A DNA stretch of 64,000 nucleotides from Rhizophagus irregularis. Lineage: Eukaryota; Glomeromycota; Glomeromycetes; Glomerales; Glomeraceae. Location of the stretch: positions 1,798,001-1,862,000 of the forward strand of contig NC_089440.1 in the NCBI RefSeq assembly GCF_026210795.1. Reading direction: 5' to 3'. Below, one piece after another: positions 1 to 12,413 of this stretch; the stretch's first letter is position 1, and each line of letters opens with the position of its first letter. The position numbers and the translations under genes are program-made. The notes beneath the pieces were generated by a model. It was not told where the DNA came from. It saw only the letters and a program-made list of their open reading frames with translations, and did no database searches.

Positions 1-365
1 CTTGAATATGATGTATTTACAGACAAAGCTCATCTGATTTATAATGTGATAGTTCTTAAATGCACTTTGCAGTTTGCATACACAAGTTGAAGGGAAAACT
101 TGGTTTGTTGTTTTTTTTAATGATTGACAAAGCGCCAAAACGTCTTCTCATCACTTGTACAGTGTGTGTTCCGAAACGGAACGCACGTGATTATTTTTCT
201 AAGACACTAAGGTGATACAAGTATGATGTGTGCAAGCAACCAGTATTACCAGTATTCTCAGGACCCAAGGTCAGCATTATTTACAGCTATTTTGGAGTCT
301 TGACTTTAGTTAAGAGAAATTAAAACCACCCACAGAAAAGATGGGATCTTGGGCTTTGGTTAAAA

Positions 366-566
366 ATGAGGTTAGGGATAAGACAAAATGTTCTGATGAA
401 GCTTTGCGAAAAAGGACAGAGATCCGAAAAGATGTATAAGCTTTTTAATAGCATAGGTAAAGAAAAAATAGCCCGAATTAGATCTATTCCCCCATCATAC
501 GTCTTAAATCTAACTATAGATGAAATCAAATATGTAATGGCTGAAATCTTAATGCATAAGGTTTGA
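366..566 (+). pseudogene. Relic of a repeated coding family (C-terminal fragment)
   Basis: A 66-codon open stretch ends in a charged segment with the motif LFNSIGKEKIARIRSIPPSY followed by a hydrophobic helix-like tail. The N-terminal part reads better in another frame (codons for KCSDEALRKR just upstream), so a frameshift lies near 430. The composition is less A+T-rich than its surroundings. I recall similar 'IGxEKIxRIxSxP' tails in repeated Rhizophagus proteins but cannot name the family. No start, intron or partner exon is visible, so I treat it as a decayed fragment. Confidence 0.25.
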
Positions 567-873
567 TGAGCTCGGACGCCCCCTCAAAAATAATTTTTTT
601 GGGGAGAAGGCAGGTAATCATAGACTTGAAAGAAAAGCTGGGGAAACATTTTTATCTTTTTTTGAATCTAGTGAGAAAAAAGACCTCAGCCATTTGAAAA
701 AAAATGTATTCTAATATTCATTCATATTAATAAAGTTCGCCCCCATTTCAGACTTATATTTTTATTTGCTTTGCGAATGTGTATGTGTAATGTATTTGGA
801 ATATGTAAACAACGTTGCGAACTACTGCGCCATAAATTATCACTTGACATACTGCACTACGCCACACGATTCA

Positions 874-1112
874 TTAGCCCGGACAAGCTTGTCCAGACTC
901 TACCACCAGAAAAAATAGATTTTCGTTCACAAACATATATCTGCAGTTCTGCACATATCGGAGTTTGTTCTACATACCACTACTGAATTCCGAACATCAG
1001 GGAAAACAATTTGCCATAATGGTTAGATTATCCCGAATTTGCCTCATCTTCTGCGCAATTTTGACGAGCCCGGATAAGTTTGTCAAGACTCTACCATCAG
1101 AAAAAATAATAT
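874..1112. repeat. Diverged direct repeat, two copies about 190 bp apart
   Basis: The segment AGCCCGGACAAGCTTGTCCA followed by GACTCTACCACCAGAAAAAA near 874-921 recurs as AGCCCGGATAAGTTTGTCAA followed by GACTCTACCATCAGAAAAAA near 1064-1112. The copies are diverged and overlap small ORFs of no recognisable character. It is probably part of an old transposon. Confidence 0.55.
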
Positions 1113-1199
1113 TTTTTTGCATGTGCATTTTATTCGTAATCATTTTCCCAAATTCCCGTTGTGCATACCCGGCTAAAGAAAAAATCTGAAATCTGATTG

Positions 1200-2930
1200 G
1201 CCGATCATCTCATGATTTACTAGAACTATCGAGGAACTGGCAGGGATTTAGGGTATATGTTGATGACGTAACATTGAATTCAACTCGGAATTATTAGTAA
1301 AAGTAATACAGAATAACAATATCAAGAAGCTTAAAGAAGTTTTTCTTCACAAAACCTTTTCCGTTACAACGAGATCGCACGAGATATCCTGCATATTGAT
1401 CTATTTTTAAAGGCTCCAATTAACTATAGTTGTCCTTCCCATTTTCCCTCTTCATTATTGGTGGATTGATAAGATTAGGTGCATGTTATGAGAGAAATAG
1501 GAGAAACTGAGTTTAATAAGTTTCTTAGTTGTATAAATGTTTCTAGATTACCGTTCGCCTATTTCAATTGCGACGTCAACGGTCAATCCCAATATTTTTT
1601 TTTTCGGATCTTTTTCTTTAAAAAAACTTTTGAATACTTTTTTTTCAATTTTAATTCTTTGTTTCAAATTCACAATCATCAAATGATCTTGAAAGAACAA
1701 TGGAACGATACAAATCACTATTTTCTGACAGCATTGATAGGTCATTTCCAGAAACTCTGTAAAGGTCCAGCCATTGGAACAGAATATGAAAATTCTAAAA
1801 TCTTTTATTGCGGAAAATTAATGTATTTAAAATCAATTTTTGGAAATGTGATTAATCTATCACATTCATCATATCCTCACCTAATATATAAAATCCATAT
1901 TATCCATTAATAGACACCACCGTAATATTATTTCAAAATATCTATAAAATCAACGAAATGTTCTGTAAACTTCCCAACTTCAAGTTACCGACCAGTGGTT
2001 CTTTGGTATAGTTGAGACAATTCGTTATACAATGTAATTAATTTGTTGTCATGTCTTTTATTAACTCGCTAGAAATATGAACGACTGGATAAATAGTCGC
2101 GCGAGAAAAAGGGTTTCCACTCGTATAAATACCAACAATATCTTTAAATCAATTTTCTCTATCAGCCAATAAAATTAATTGATCCAACGTGACGATCTAC
2201 CGATTATGAGATTGGTATTTTAGTTCCCTCATCAGTCTTCATTTGTAAGAATCGGAAACTTATCTATATGCTTGTGGCACGTTGATTCTTATCAATGTTC
2301 GTATCTTGATTTCATTTCCTTAAAAAGCGCAGATAGATAGATATTAAGACTTCACTTCGTGCTATTGATATTTTTGTCAAAAAAAATAGTCACGATGACT
2401 GTATTTCGGTATTTGTAATTAACTATATCAGTACTTAATTTAGCCTGATTAGGAAATTGACAAGAATTACTTCTTGTTCAACTAACTGAGACACATTTAC
2501 TATTGTTAGAATTCTCCATTTTGGTTAAAATTTTGTGAACGGTAATATGAATCCGGGAGCATTTACTCTACTGTCATCCGAATTTTATCTATACAATTTT
2601 TGAAATTAAAAGACGCCTTAAATTATGCAACAATTTTTTTTTTTATCATTTTATCAAAAATATTAACTTTCTGAGAAATCTAACCATTGCTAACATTGGT
2701 AATAACATTTAAATTTTATAATAATATTATTCATTTATGAGACTTATAAGCAATTAAAAAATTTTTTTTAAACCTTTAGTTGACAAAAATTGATTGATAA
2801 ACATATGAATTACCTTAATAGTCTAAATCTGACTTATAATGTAAACAATTAATAGATAAATTTGTATATTTTTCCGGAAAAACTCCAAATAAATTTCTTT
2901 TGTGATTTTGTGATTGAATTTTTTTCTTTC
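1200..2930. other. Intergenic, no supported gene
   Basis: A 143-codon open stretch (1479-1910) consists largely of Phe, Ile and Asn codons read from T-rich runs and shows no domain. Nothing else is supported. The last 200 bp hold the presumed promoter of the ZZ-finger gene; a TATA-like TGTATATTTT occurs near 2861. Confidence 0.5.
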
Positions 2931-2941
2931 ATTAAAAGAAA

Positions 2942-4067
2942 ATGGACAATTTAAGAAGAGAAGTATGTGAAAAAATGAAAGAATAAAGTCAGTAAATTAT
3001 TATTATTAACATTTTCTTTTTGAAATATTTTATTATAGGAAGAAATTATTCGAGACTTAAAGTCCAAATTATATAATTGTGAACTAGAATTAGATGGAGT
3101 TAAATCTTTGAATGAATCGCTGACAAAAAAAGTCACACTCATGACCAATAATGAAATAGAAATAACTCACTTAAAAGCGGAAAATAGTAGATTAAGGGAT
3201 GAATGTGTAAAAAGCTATCAAGAAAAAGAAGATTGTATGAGTTTGAATTATACTTTAAGTGAACAAATAAAGGATTTACAAGAAGAAGTTAATGCTTTGA
3301 AAATGAGAAGAAATACAGGTTTTGAGGGTAAGTTTGTTGTTTCTCTTTAGGTTAAAATGATTTTATTTATTTATTTATTTTCAATTATAGAATTGGTTAA
3401 GCATCCTTGCACTTGTGATTCATGTAATACTACTATAACTGGAATTCGTTATAAAGTAAGTAATCTACAAAATAACCTTTTAACCTTTTCACTTTTTTAA
3501 CAAATAATAATAATAATAATTTTATTTATCTTAGTGTGGACATTGCGCAGATTTCGACCTTTGTAGTCTTTGTATAGGGACATATCATGATTATAATCAT
3601 GTATTTTTAAAAATTCGACATCCCGTACATATTGATTCAAGAGTTGTTTTATTATCTCCTTTTAGATATTATCCTGGTGGTAAGTATTTTTTATTGAAAG
3701 AAATTATTTATATTTCTCATCTTTTATGTTAACAAATATATAAATTTTTTTTTTATAGGATCAGTTCATAATAGTGTTTATTGTGATATTTGTGGAAAAA
3801 GTCCAATTTGTGGAATTAGATATAAGGTAAAATAATATTAAATTTTACATTTTTTTATACTTTTAATTTTAAATTAAATTAAATTTCCCTTTCACTTTTT
3901 GATAGTGTGGAAATTGTCGAGATTTTGATGTTTGTGGTAAATGTGAAGTAAGCATAAGCAAATTACATGATGAATCTCATATTTTTATAAAATTAAATAG
4001 ACCAGTTTACCCTGATGTTGGATTCGAAAATACACCACTTTTACCAAATTTCATTCCTATTATTTAG
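2942..4067 (+). CDS. Coiled-coil protein with two ZZ-type zinc fingers
   Basis: Six exons fit in frame: 2942-2962, 3039-3327, 3391-3455, 3535-3679, 3759-3826 and 3906-4067, giving 249 residues. Every intron is GT-AG and 63 to 80 nt long. Residues 1 to about 103 are charged heptad-like sequence (LKAENSRLRDE, LSEQIKDLQEEVNALK), a likely coiled coil. Two Cys-rich modules follow, each split by an intron at the same place, after 'IRYK' and before 'CGxC': first CTCDSCNTTITGIRYK with CGHCADFDLCSLC, then YCDICGKSPICGIRYK with CGNCRDFDVCGKC. The C-x2-C, C-x2-C and downstream His (YHDYNH, LHDESH) spacing is that of ZZ fingers, which bind zinc and peptides, as in p62/NBR1-type proteins. The shared intron position suggests that one finger arose by exon duplication. 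No PB1 or UBA domain is present, so an autophagy-receptor role is speculative. Confidence 0.88.
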
Positions 4068-4599
4068 TGAATTAAATTGGTTTTATAGTAAAGTTATATT
4101 TATTTATAAGAGGAAGTAGAGAAAGTTGTAATAAACTTCAACCCCCCTTCCACACTAACCTTATTATGATTTAATAATGTTATAAGATTTCTATTGTTTC
4201 TGCAAGTCAGAGTGAGATCCCCTTTTTTTAATAATATCACGCAATCAATCATTACAGTATTATGTACGTCATTGAATTTTGTATTACATTGATTACATTA
4301 ATATAGCGATGATCTATTTTTTTTTTCTTTTTTTTTGAACATTTCATATTTCCACAGACACTATTATTGAATTTTTTGTTTGTTCTTTTACCATTAACAC
4401 GTGTTTTTGATAAAATACGCGTTTTTTTTTGACTAAAAAATAAAGTATGAGTAACATATTAACATTATGGATAATAAAGAACATAATTTTTATTGTTAAC
4501 TCTGAATACAAATAGATGAAAAATACTGAAAATACACAAGAAATGGCATCCTTATTCTATGAAAAGATTCTTTTTTTTATGGGAGGCGTGTTGAAACTT

Positions 4600-5210
4600 T
4601 TATTAATGAATAGGCTAAAGGGCAAGGTTCTTATATATAGTTAAGGATTGTGTTGTTTGAGAATAGAGTATTATGTCAATTTACATTTGTCTATATATAG
4701 TAGAACATAGGATACTAGGATAAAGAAAATGCAATACCCTTATATAAATACATCTTGTTAAAAGGTTGATCTTTTGCATACATTCTATCTAGAAAGTTGT
4801 TTCTACAATTTCACCTAAAACGACCTTCATTACAACTGTTGCCTGTGGCGTAGGTGTATTGTTGAATTCAAATTAATGAATGGGCTAAAGGACAAGGTTT
4901 TTACATAGTTAAGGATCATGTTGTTTAAGAAAATAGGTATAATTTAGGAAAATAGGATATTATGTCAATGTACATTTGTCTGTGATTATAGTAGAACATA
5001 TAATTCCATATCAAATAAGGATACTAGAAAAAGAAAATGCAATGTTCTTTTATAATAAATACATCTTGTTAAAGGTTAATGAACCCTGAATCTTTTGTAT
5101 ACATTCATTCTATCTAGAAAGTTGTTGCTAAAATCTCACTGACAACGGTCTTCATTACAACAGCTGCCTGTGGCATAGGTGTAAGTTTGCCACTTTTGTT
5201 GAATTCGAAA
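4600..5210. repeat. Tandem duplication of about 270-340 bp
   Basis: The segment near 4600-4870 is repeated with indels near 4873-5210. Shared landmarks in the same order are AATGAATRGGCTAAAGG, TATTATGTCAATKTACATTTGTC, AATACATCTTGTTAAA, TATCTAGAAAGTTGTT and ATTACAACWGYTGCCTGTGGC. Read on the minus strand, each unit holds the 3' end of a coding exon plus its 3' flank, so a gene end was duplicated and then decayed. Confidence 0.8.
4789..4868 (-). pseudogene. Decayed 3' exon fragment, copy 1
   Basis: The minus strand reads TPTPQATVVMKVV followed by a short tail ETTF and a TAG stop at 4791-4789. It is homologous to the longer copy at 5114-5244 but has lost about 14 nt after the EFN codons, which breaks the frame upstream. 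The parent gene is not recognised. Confidence 0.5.
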
Positions 5211-5244
5211 AGATTTACTGGTTCTCCATTAATATCAAAAGGAA
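5114..5244 (-). pseudogene. 3' exon fragment of an unrecognised gene, copy 2
   Basis: An open minus-strand stretch reads PFDINGEPVNLFEFNKSGKL, then TPMPQAAVVMKTVVSEILAT, ending in a TAG stop at 5116-5114. The amino-acid composition is balanced and unlike translated A+T-rich junk. Copy 1 shares the C-terminal residues with conservative changes, suggesting that the sequence was under selection before decay. The frame is closed by a TGA a few codons upstream; an AG before CTCAACCCAAG or TTCCTTTTGA could mark an acceptor. No upstream exon was found in 5250-5700. Confidence 0.5.
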
Positions 5245-6271
5245 CTTGGGTTGAGTTGCTTGTTGATCAACTCGAATTCCTCTATGGTTTGTTTTCTGTT
5301 TAGACGCTTTTGAATTAAATAATAAAATGTGGGTATATCATATCAGATATTATAATGATCTTATATTAAACAAATTAATGATAGATTTGTTGGCTTACCA
5401 TAAAAGAGTAATCTCAAAATTAAACCATGAAAACAAGAAAACAAAAATGTAAAACAACATTGTCTCCTAATAAATGGTATGATTACTGTGTGTGTAACCA
5501 ATCCTTATTAGTTGATTATTAGGAGAGCGCATCATAATCAACCATACATAACCTTCAATATACTGTAGTGGATTATACCTTCTAATTAATTGTACTGGAT
5601 CTTTAATTTGCTATAATTTACCATTAGATAGTACGATTATTAATACCCATAACGAGAAAAATGTGCATTATCATATTATGATAACTATTTCCGATAAACT
5701 TATACAACTAAAATAATCCGATAATAAACCAATAACAAAATAGTAAAAATAAAATTATATTAGTGTGTATAGTACGTATATTAAACATACATTTAATATA
5801 AAATAAAAAAATTGGTATTGTTTTTAACCTCATCGGGGAAAAGGCTACGCTCTTTTTGAGTTATATTTCTCCTAATTTTTTTAGTGAGGATAGTTGAAAA
5901 TAAAAATACATTTTTTACTTGAAAAAATGGTTTGTAGGAAATAGATTAATATTTATGTTTGATAATAAAGAAGTTTTAGTTGATACTACATTATATATAT
6001 ATACCTACTAAGTTAGAAATTAAAGCGTCGGTATAAACGAACAAAACGTTTAATGATACCGTTCTTTTCTTTTTTTTTAGGTTCGGGTCTTGGGAAATCA
6101 ATGCAACATCAATTTTTTTTGTGGCTTAGGCAGATGTAATCGTGTGAAATTAATATTTAGTTCAAAGTACTATAATACTACAATTAAGAACCGGATATGT
6201 AATGTAATATAATATAAATTTTTTTATTATTTGAAACTGGAAAAGTAAAGTATCTGATTTATTTATAATAA

Positions 6272-6565
6272 GGTTTAAGAAGTTCTCAATAATTGAAAAG
6301 TATAAAAGTATATATATTAACAAAATAGGATTCGAATGGATTAAAAAATAATTTTAAAAAGTTATAAACTTCTAATTTGATACTAAATACAAACTGTACT
6401 TGTCTATAGTTATAATAAAATGAAGTTTAAGAAATTCTCAACAATTGTTCAACAATTTAAAAAGTATATACTGTATGTTAAACAAAGTAGGATTTGAATG
6501 GATTAAAAGTTCATTTTAAAAAGTTTATAAATTGCTAATTTAATACTAAATACAAAACTGTACTG
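6272..6565. repeat. Tandem duplication, unit about 150 bp, two copies
   Basis: Copy 1 (about 6272-6401) and copy 2 (about 6424-6565) share, in order, GTTTAAGAARTTCTCAAYAATT, AAAGTATA, AARTAGGATTYGAATGGATTAAAA, ATTTTAAAAAGTTTATAAA and TACTAAATACAAACTGTACT. They differ by small indels. No coding potential is seen. Confidence 0.75.
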
Positions 6566-9331
6566 TGGTTTTTGATATTTTATAATATTTTAAAACTATT
6601 GATTTAAAAAAATAAACTCTTTCAAGTGGAAGATGTGCTCATAACTAGTCCTCAACTCGCAACTATTGTAAAATATTTCTTATAAATATTAATTTCCACT
6701 TATTAAATTTATTTAAAAATTGAATAATTTCTCTGCAAATATTAGATATTTGCAAATAAATCAATTTGCAACTACTATAATAATATATAATGATAATTAC
6801 TGATAAAATATTATTAAAAGATTCAAATCATAAGGCAAAAATCATAAAAAAAAAAATTTAAAAATTAAAATTAAAAGGTTATTTTAAAGAAATTACTACA
6901 TATTAGTTAAATTGAATTTTTTTTTATTACAATAATTATAATTTGCTAATTGGAGTATTCTTATAATATCCTATTAAAAAAAATAAAAAAGTTTTAGATA
7001 ATCACAAATATTTATAGTTCAAAACCTTTGAAATTTTTCAATAAATTAGAAGCTTTATTTATTTACTATAATTTTAATTTAAAGTTTATAGAATTTTTAA
7101 ACCTTTTAAACATAAAATTTGTAATTATTAATTATTAATAATACTATAATTAGAATAAGAGGATTAGAGTTAAAAAATTATATATTATATTCTTTAAAGA
7201 AGAAACAATGACAAATATTAAAATTGACAATTATAGTTTATAAAGAATTAATTTATTCTTCTACTTTTATTTTTATAGTTTATTTTAAAACATCCTTTTA
7301 AAAACTAAATCAATATTAATAAATTTTATAATAATTGTTTTTTAGAAATAATTGGTATTGATTAAAAACTTAGAAGTAGAAGTAGAAGTATTTATTTATT
7401 ACTTATTGGTTATTACATAAAAAATATTATTAAAAAATAAATGGTAATCTGATTTTTTAAATATATATAAATATAAATATATTTTAATTTTACTATTATT
7501 AATAGTTAATTAAAACAATTTAAATTTATTATACTAATTTAAATAATTATAATAAATATAATATAAAATTATATAAAAATAAAATATCAAATTATAAATA
7601 AGAATATATAATATTTTTTTTAGTTAAAGATCATATTTACTATATAATTATTAATAATTTAATATTAATATTAAAAATGTACTTTAGCCCCAATATTTTT
7701 TTTAAAAAAATATTGAATTATGGCATGGAAATATATGGAAAGAAACTCCATTATTTTATAATATATTAATATTTTAAATTTATAATATAAATTATAAATA
7801 TAAATAATATTTTAATTTATAATATAATAAGTAAATAATTACAATATTTTTTTTAATATTGTTAATTTTTTAAATAAGTAGAATTAATTTTAATATTTTT
7901 ATTTACTATTTCAAATTTTTAATTAAATATAATTATTTTAAAAATTAGCTATTATTTTTTCATTTAATAATTTAAATTATTTAATTTACTTATATTTTAC
8001 TAAATTATATTTATTAAAAAGTTCTTCAAAAACTTTAGTATTTTACTTATTGGGAGAAACTATACACCAAATTAAAGATGTTAACCTTAATTATTTTTTA
8101 AAAAATTTTGAATTATGGCTATAAGATTTTTATAGCCTTAATTAATTATGGCATATAAAAATTTTATATTACAGCACTTTTTTGAATTATGGCTAACATC
8201 TTTATACCAAATAGTGATTAAACTTGTGAAGAAAAAAAAAAATTTTTTTAAATTATATTTCTTAAATTTTTATATAGGTAAAACTTTTAAAATAGTTTAT
8301 ATCTTAGAATAATACTATAATAAAGTTATCAAATATTTTGGTTTTAAAAATGCAATTTTTTCTTTGCATTTAATTTTGCGAAAACTGAAACATTGCAAAT
8401 AAATAAAAATATGAATAAAATTTGAAAAATTCAAAATTTACTTATAATAATTTTAATAGGGTTTGTAATTAAAATTATTACTATATATAATATATTATTA
8501 TATTTATATAATTTAAAATTATCAATATAAATATATTTATTAATTTGTATATTTTTTAAAAAAAAGAAGCTTTAACTTATCATTTACTTTTACTTTATAA
8601 TAAATTATTGAGACTAATAACTTATACATGGATGCTACAGATTCATTAATTTTAAATATATCATCAATTCTTTTAAATTAATTTAGGAGTTTTTTAAAAA
8701 AAAGGATTTTTCATTGAACTGCATGCATTATTATTTATTTAAATTACTGAATTAATTATCTTTTAAAATTATATTTAACTTTATTATAAATATAAGAGTA
8801 TTGATAAATTTGACATATAAATATATCATTTTCACAAACTAATTAAACATAGTTTTTGAAAATATTTTATATTTACTGCTGAAGTTATATTAACAAATAG
8901 CTGACTGATTTATAAGTATAATAAATGATATTAAATTTAATTAAATTAGTTGTATATTATTATTGTAATATAATAGTATTTATTATTAATGAAATTCAAA
9001 TATTATACTGCAAAAAAAAGTTGCTATAAAGTTATAATTTATAATTAAAATAATCCATTATCAGATGAATTTCAGATATATCATATGATCATTTTTTTAG
9101 CAATAAGCCTTAATATTTGGAATGATGATCACAATAATTAAAGCTTAATAAAAGGGTGAATTACATCCACTAATTTTATAAATAAAAAAAAAAGTATAAT
9201 AATTAGTAAGGTTCATATAGACTATTATTAATAAATATGACTAGAAACTTATAATATGTATAATTTGAAATGTGAATCAAAACCACCATCATATAGCAAA
9301 AATGTCAGAAAAAGGTTATAAGCATGCATAC

Positions 9332-9418
9332 ATAAAGAAATAAAGTTAGCAAATATATACACAAGGGAATAAAGTTAGCAAATATAAACAAGAGAAATAA
9401 AGTTAGCAAAAAATTCTG
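9332..9418. repeat. Short tandem repeat, three copies of a 28-bp unit
   Basis: Three consecutive copies share the core AATAAAGTTAGCAAA with a variable ATATAAACAAGRG-type tail. Confidence 0.75.
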
Positions 9419-12413
9419 TTCCCCAGGCTAAAAATTAAAGTTTATGCTAAGGTTGGTCATATGACTATTTAGTTGGAATAAACTTCACGTGAAAATTTTT
9501 TCTATAATAAAGATAATCTTAAAATTAGTTATAGAAGATCGATTAACAAAATAAGACATTCAAGAAGCCAAAATTCCCTTGGAAGATTGACAATTCCGCT
9601 TACAAAAGGCTCAAATCCCGTTAATCTTTTTTAAATGAATAGATTTTAAGAATAAATGTGAAAATTGATTTTTAGTGACAAAAGAGAAATATCTGTATAC
9701 AATAATTACGCTGAAATCGCCATTTTTGCTGGTTTTGGCACAATAATCAAAAAGAACAATAAAATAAATTTAATCCTAAATAAAATTTTTTTTTTAAAAA
9801 AAAAAATTGATACGACGATAATTTTAAAAAAGATTGATTAAATTCTAGATTATCGAACTGGCTTGAACTTTAGGCGTCAGTGTTTTGGTATATCATATTT
9901 ACTATTTTAGATTTTTTTTATATTTAACGCAATTTTTTAACTATGTGAAAATTAAAAATTTTCATTTGAAACAATTGAAACAGGAGCTATAATATATTAA
10001 GTGAAATAAATTACGCGTGCTTCTAGCCCATTTACCTCAAATTTTAAGTTTAGTGTAACTTTCGACGCAATGATCGCATTTCGCACTGTAAATCAAACGA
10101 GAAATTTGAAACACCAAATTTTGATTAGCGAACAATGGACAACAATTATTCTAACACAATAATGACAAATAAAAAAAAAAGAGAGAATGCATTGTTTAGA
10201 TTTCCCAAAAAGAAAGATTTTATTTATAAACAAACAAATAAAGAAGTTTTCATGTTTTTTTATATATTGTTTGTAAATACAGTAATAGAATTATAATATT
10301 AATTTATTTAATATTTTAATATATTTTTTTTTAATTTTGAAACCTGCTTTATATAATCTTAATTATTCATCATATTTACTTTTACTATTCTTTTCCTCCA
10401 AACTAATAATATTTAACTAATAATATTATCAGTTATGCAAATACAAAGTAGTAATGTGTATTACCATCCTAGAGATGCATAAAGTACTCGGGTGATTTAA
10501 AAATTGCATGGGTACTTTGTGAAAGGTATATGTAAGTTTGACCAGAGTCAGGATTTATCGGTCCTATGTATGTAATACGTATAACACCCGAATCTTATAA
10601 CACACTTTAAGGGGAATAATTTATGCAGTGTAGATAATGATAATAAAATATGGAAACAAAAAGGAAGGTTGTGAAACTTATTATAATGGCTAATTTTTTT
10701 TTTTTTTTTAGTTTTTTTTAAATACATTATTTGCATAAACAATGTTTAGCAGGACATCTCCGAAGTATTCAGTACACATCCATTGAATTCTTGGCTTGTT
10801 ACAATTCATTGAGAATTATTAAGATGGACTATTGTCTTTTTATTAATATTTCACAAACATTCTTACAAGAAATTATCTTCTGTTGATCTAACTTGCAGTA
10901 TCAGAAACGACGCGCGTTCGATGTTCTCTGTCAAATTTAGACTATAAATTATCACGTGAAATAGAACTTTATCTTTATATCATCTCAAATATTTCGTATT
11001 TAGCGCATATATTCAGTGGCACAAAAATAGAGTTTAATTGCAATTTTAATTAAAAAGAAAATTTAACTAATACCAACAAGTGATAGATTTGCAAATTGCA
11101 ATACGTAATAATATAAATATTTATCAAGTTTTTCCGAAAAAGTTTGAATAAAATTTCTAGTAAATGAAAAAGCGAACAAAAATTTTTATTTCAATAATTT
11201 AAATTAAATGCTATAAAAATCTTCAGAACATCAATTAATCATTAATATGAAATAATAAATTTTATTCAACTCGATAATAACAGATAATAATAATAATGAC
11301 TAGCAAAGATGTTTAATAAATGGGAACACAGATACTAACTTGTTTATTTACTTATTTACAGAGCATTTACGTTACACCTGTATTACCTCGTATTATAACA
11401 CGAAGGAAAAAATTACGGAAACTTGTTAATCTTTTACCAAATTTATAAATTGGAGTTTTTAATGGATTATGGATTACTTCGAATTTTGGATTTGTGATAA
11501 TAATAATTATGCGGGGTTAAGTTTTTTATGACTAAAAATAAAATAGTTTGCCCTTAATAAATCTTATAAATCACGATTTTTTTATCAGAATTTTTTTTTT
11601 TAAAAAAAATTTTTTTTGGTTTTTTTTTTTGTTTATCGAATCCCTTTGTTTCATAAGAGGCATATTGTTTTTGTTGAGGATCACATTACTTGTACTTACA
11701 TATGTTGTACAATAAATAAATACTAATTTATACTAAAATATTAAAAAACGCCAATTCTCACAAAACTTAAAAAACAAGTTCTTAAAGAAAAAAAAAATTC
11801 CCCATTTTCCTCTTAAGTACTTTAAGTTCATAGAATCTTCCCTTTTTATATACAAATAGCATCATATTAATATTTTTCGAAGGGTTCTGCTACTTATTTA
11901 TTGAGAAAATAAGATTTGAAAGTTAATATATAAATCGACTCATTGAGAATCAACAATTTGAGCATTACATTAATTGTTATGCTCTTTTGTTTTGTTTCGA
12001 AATTGAAACCAAAAAAAATTTTATTGGATTAATAGTTTGATCTCCGTTAGTCCATCAGTTGTTTGTCAAACTTCATTATTCTACGATATCACTGTCCCTT
12101 CTGCTTTCAACTTTCAAAACAATAAGATAATCTTATCTAGTTCAGGTTATAAACGTCCTGTCAGCTGTCATGTACCTTATAATTACGAGAAAATAAGTTG
12201 TGACTAAAACAAATTACATACTGCGGTTTATACATTTGTATATAAACGTCGTTGATAATTTGTAGGTAAAATTTTTATATTCTCATTCATTTAGTCTTTT
12301 TTTCCCTTTCCCCTTTTTTTCCGTTAGCTTTAGCTGAATATTTATTAAAGAAGATTAAAAATCCTTATTATTTTTTTTATCTTCTTTTAGAATTTATTTC
12401 CTCATTTATAAAC

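Larger units (their letters stand above)
5300..12270. other. Very A+T-rich intergenic desert
   Basis: About 7 kb without a supported gene. It is dominated by A/T homopolymers and short A+T words. Only short G+C islands occur (5830-5870, 9540-9640, 9990-10140). The two repeats listed separately at 6272-6565 and 9332-9418 are the only internal structure I can support. Confidence 0.6.

Noticed and set aside
1479-1910. 143-codon ORF on the plus strand
   Set aside because: Much of it is Phe/Ile/Asn from T and A runs, with no domain, no conserved motif and no exon partners.
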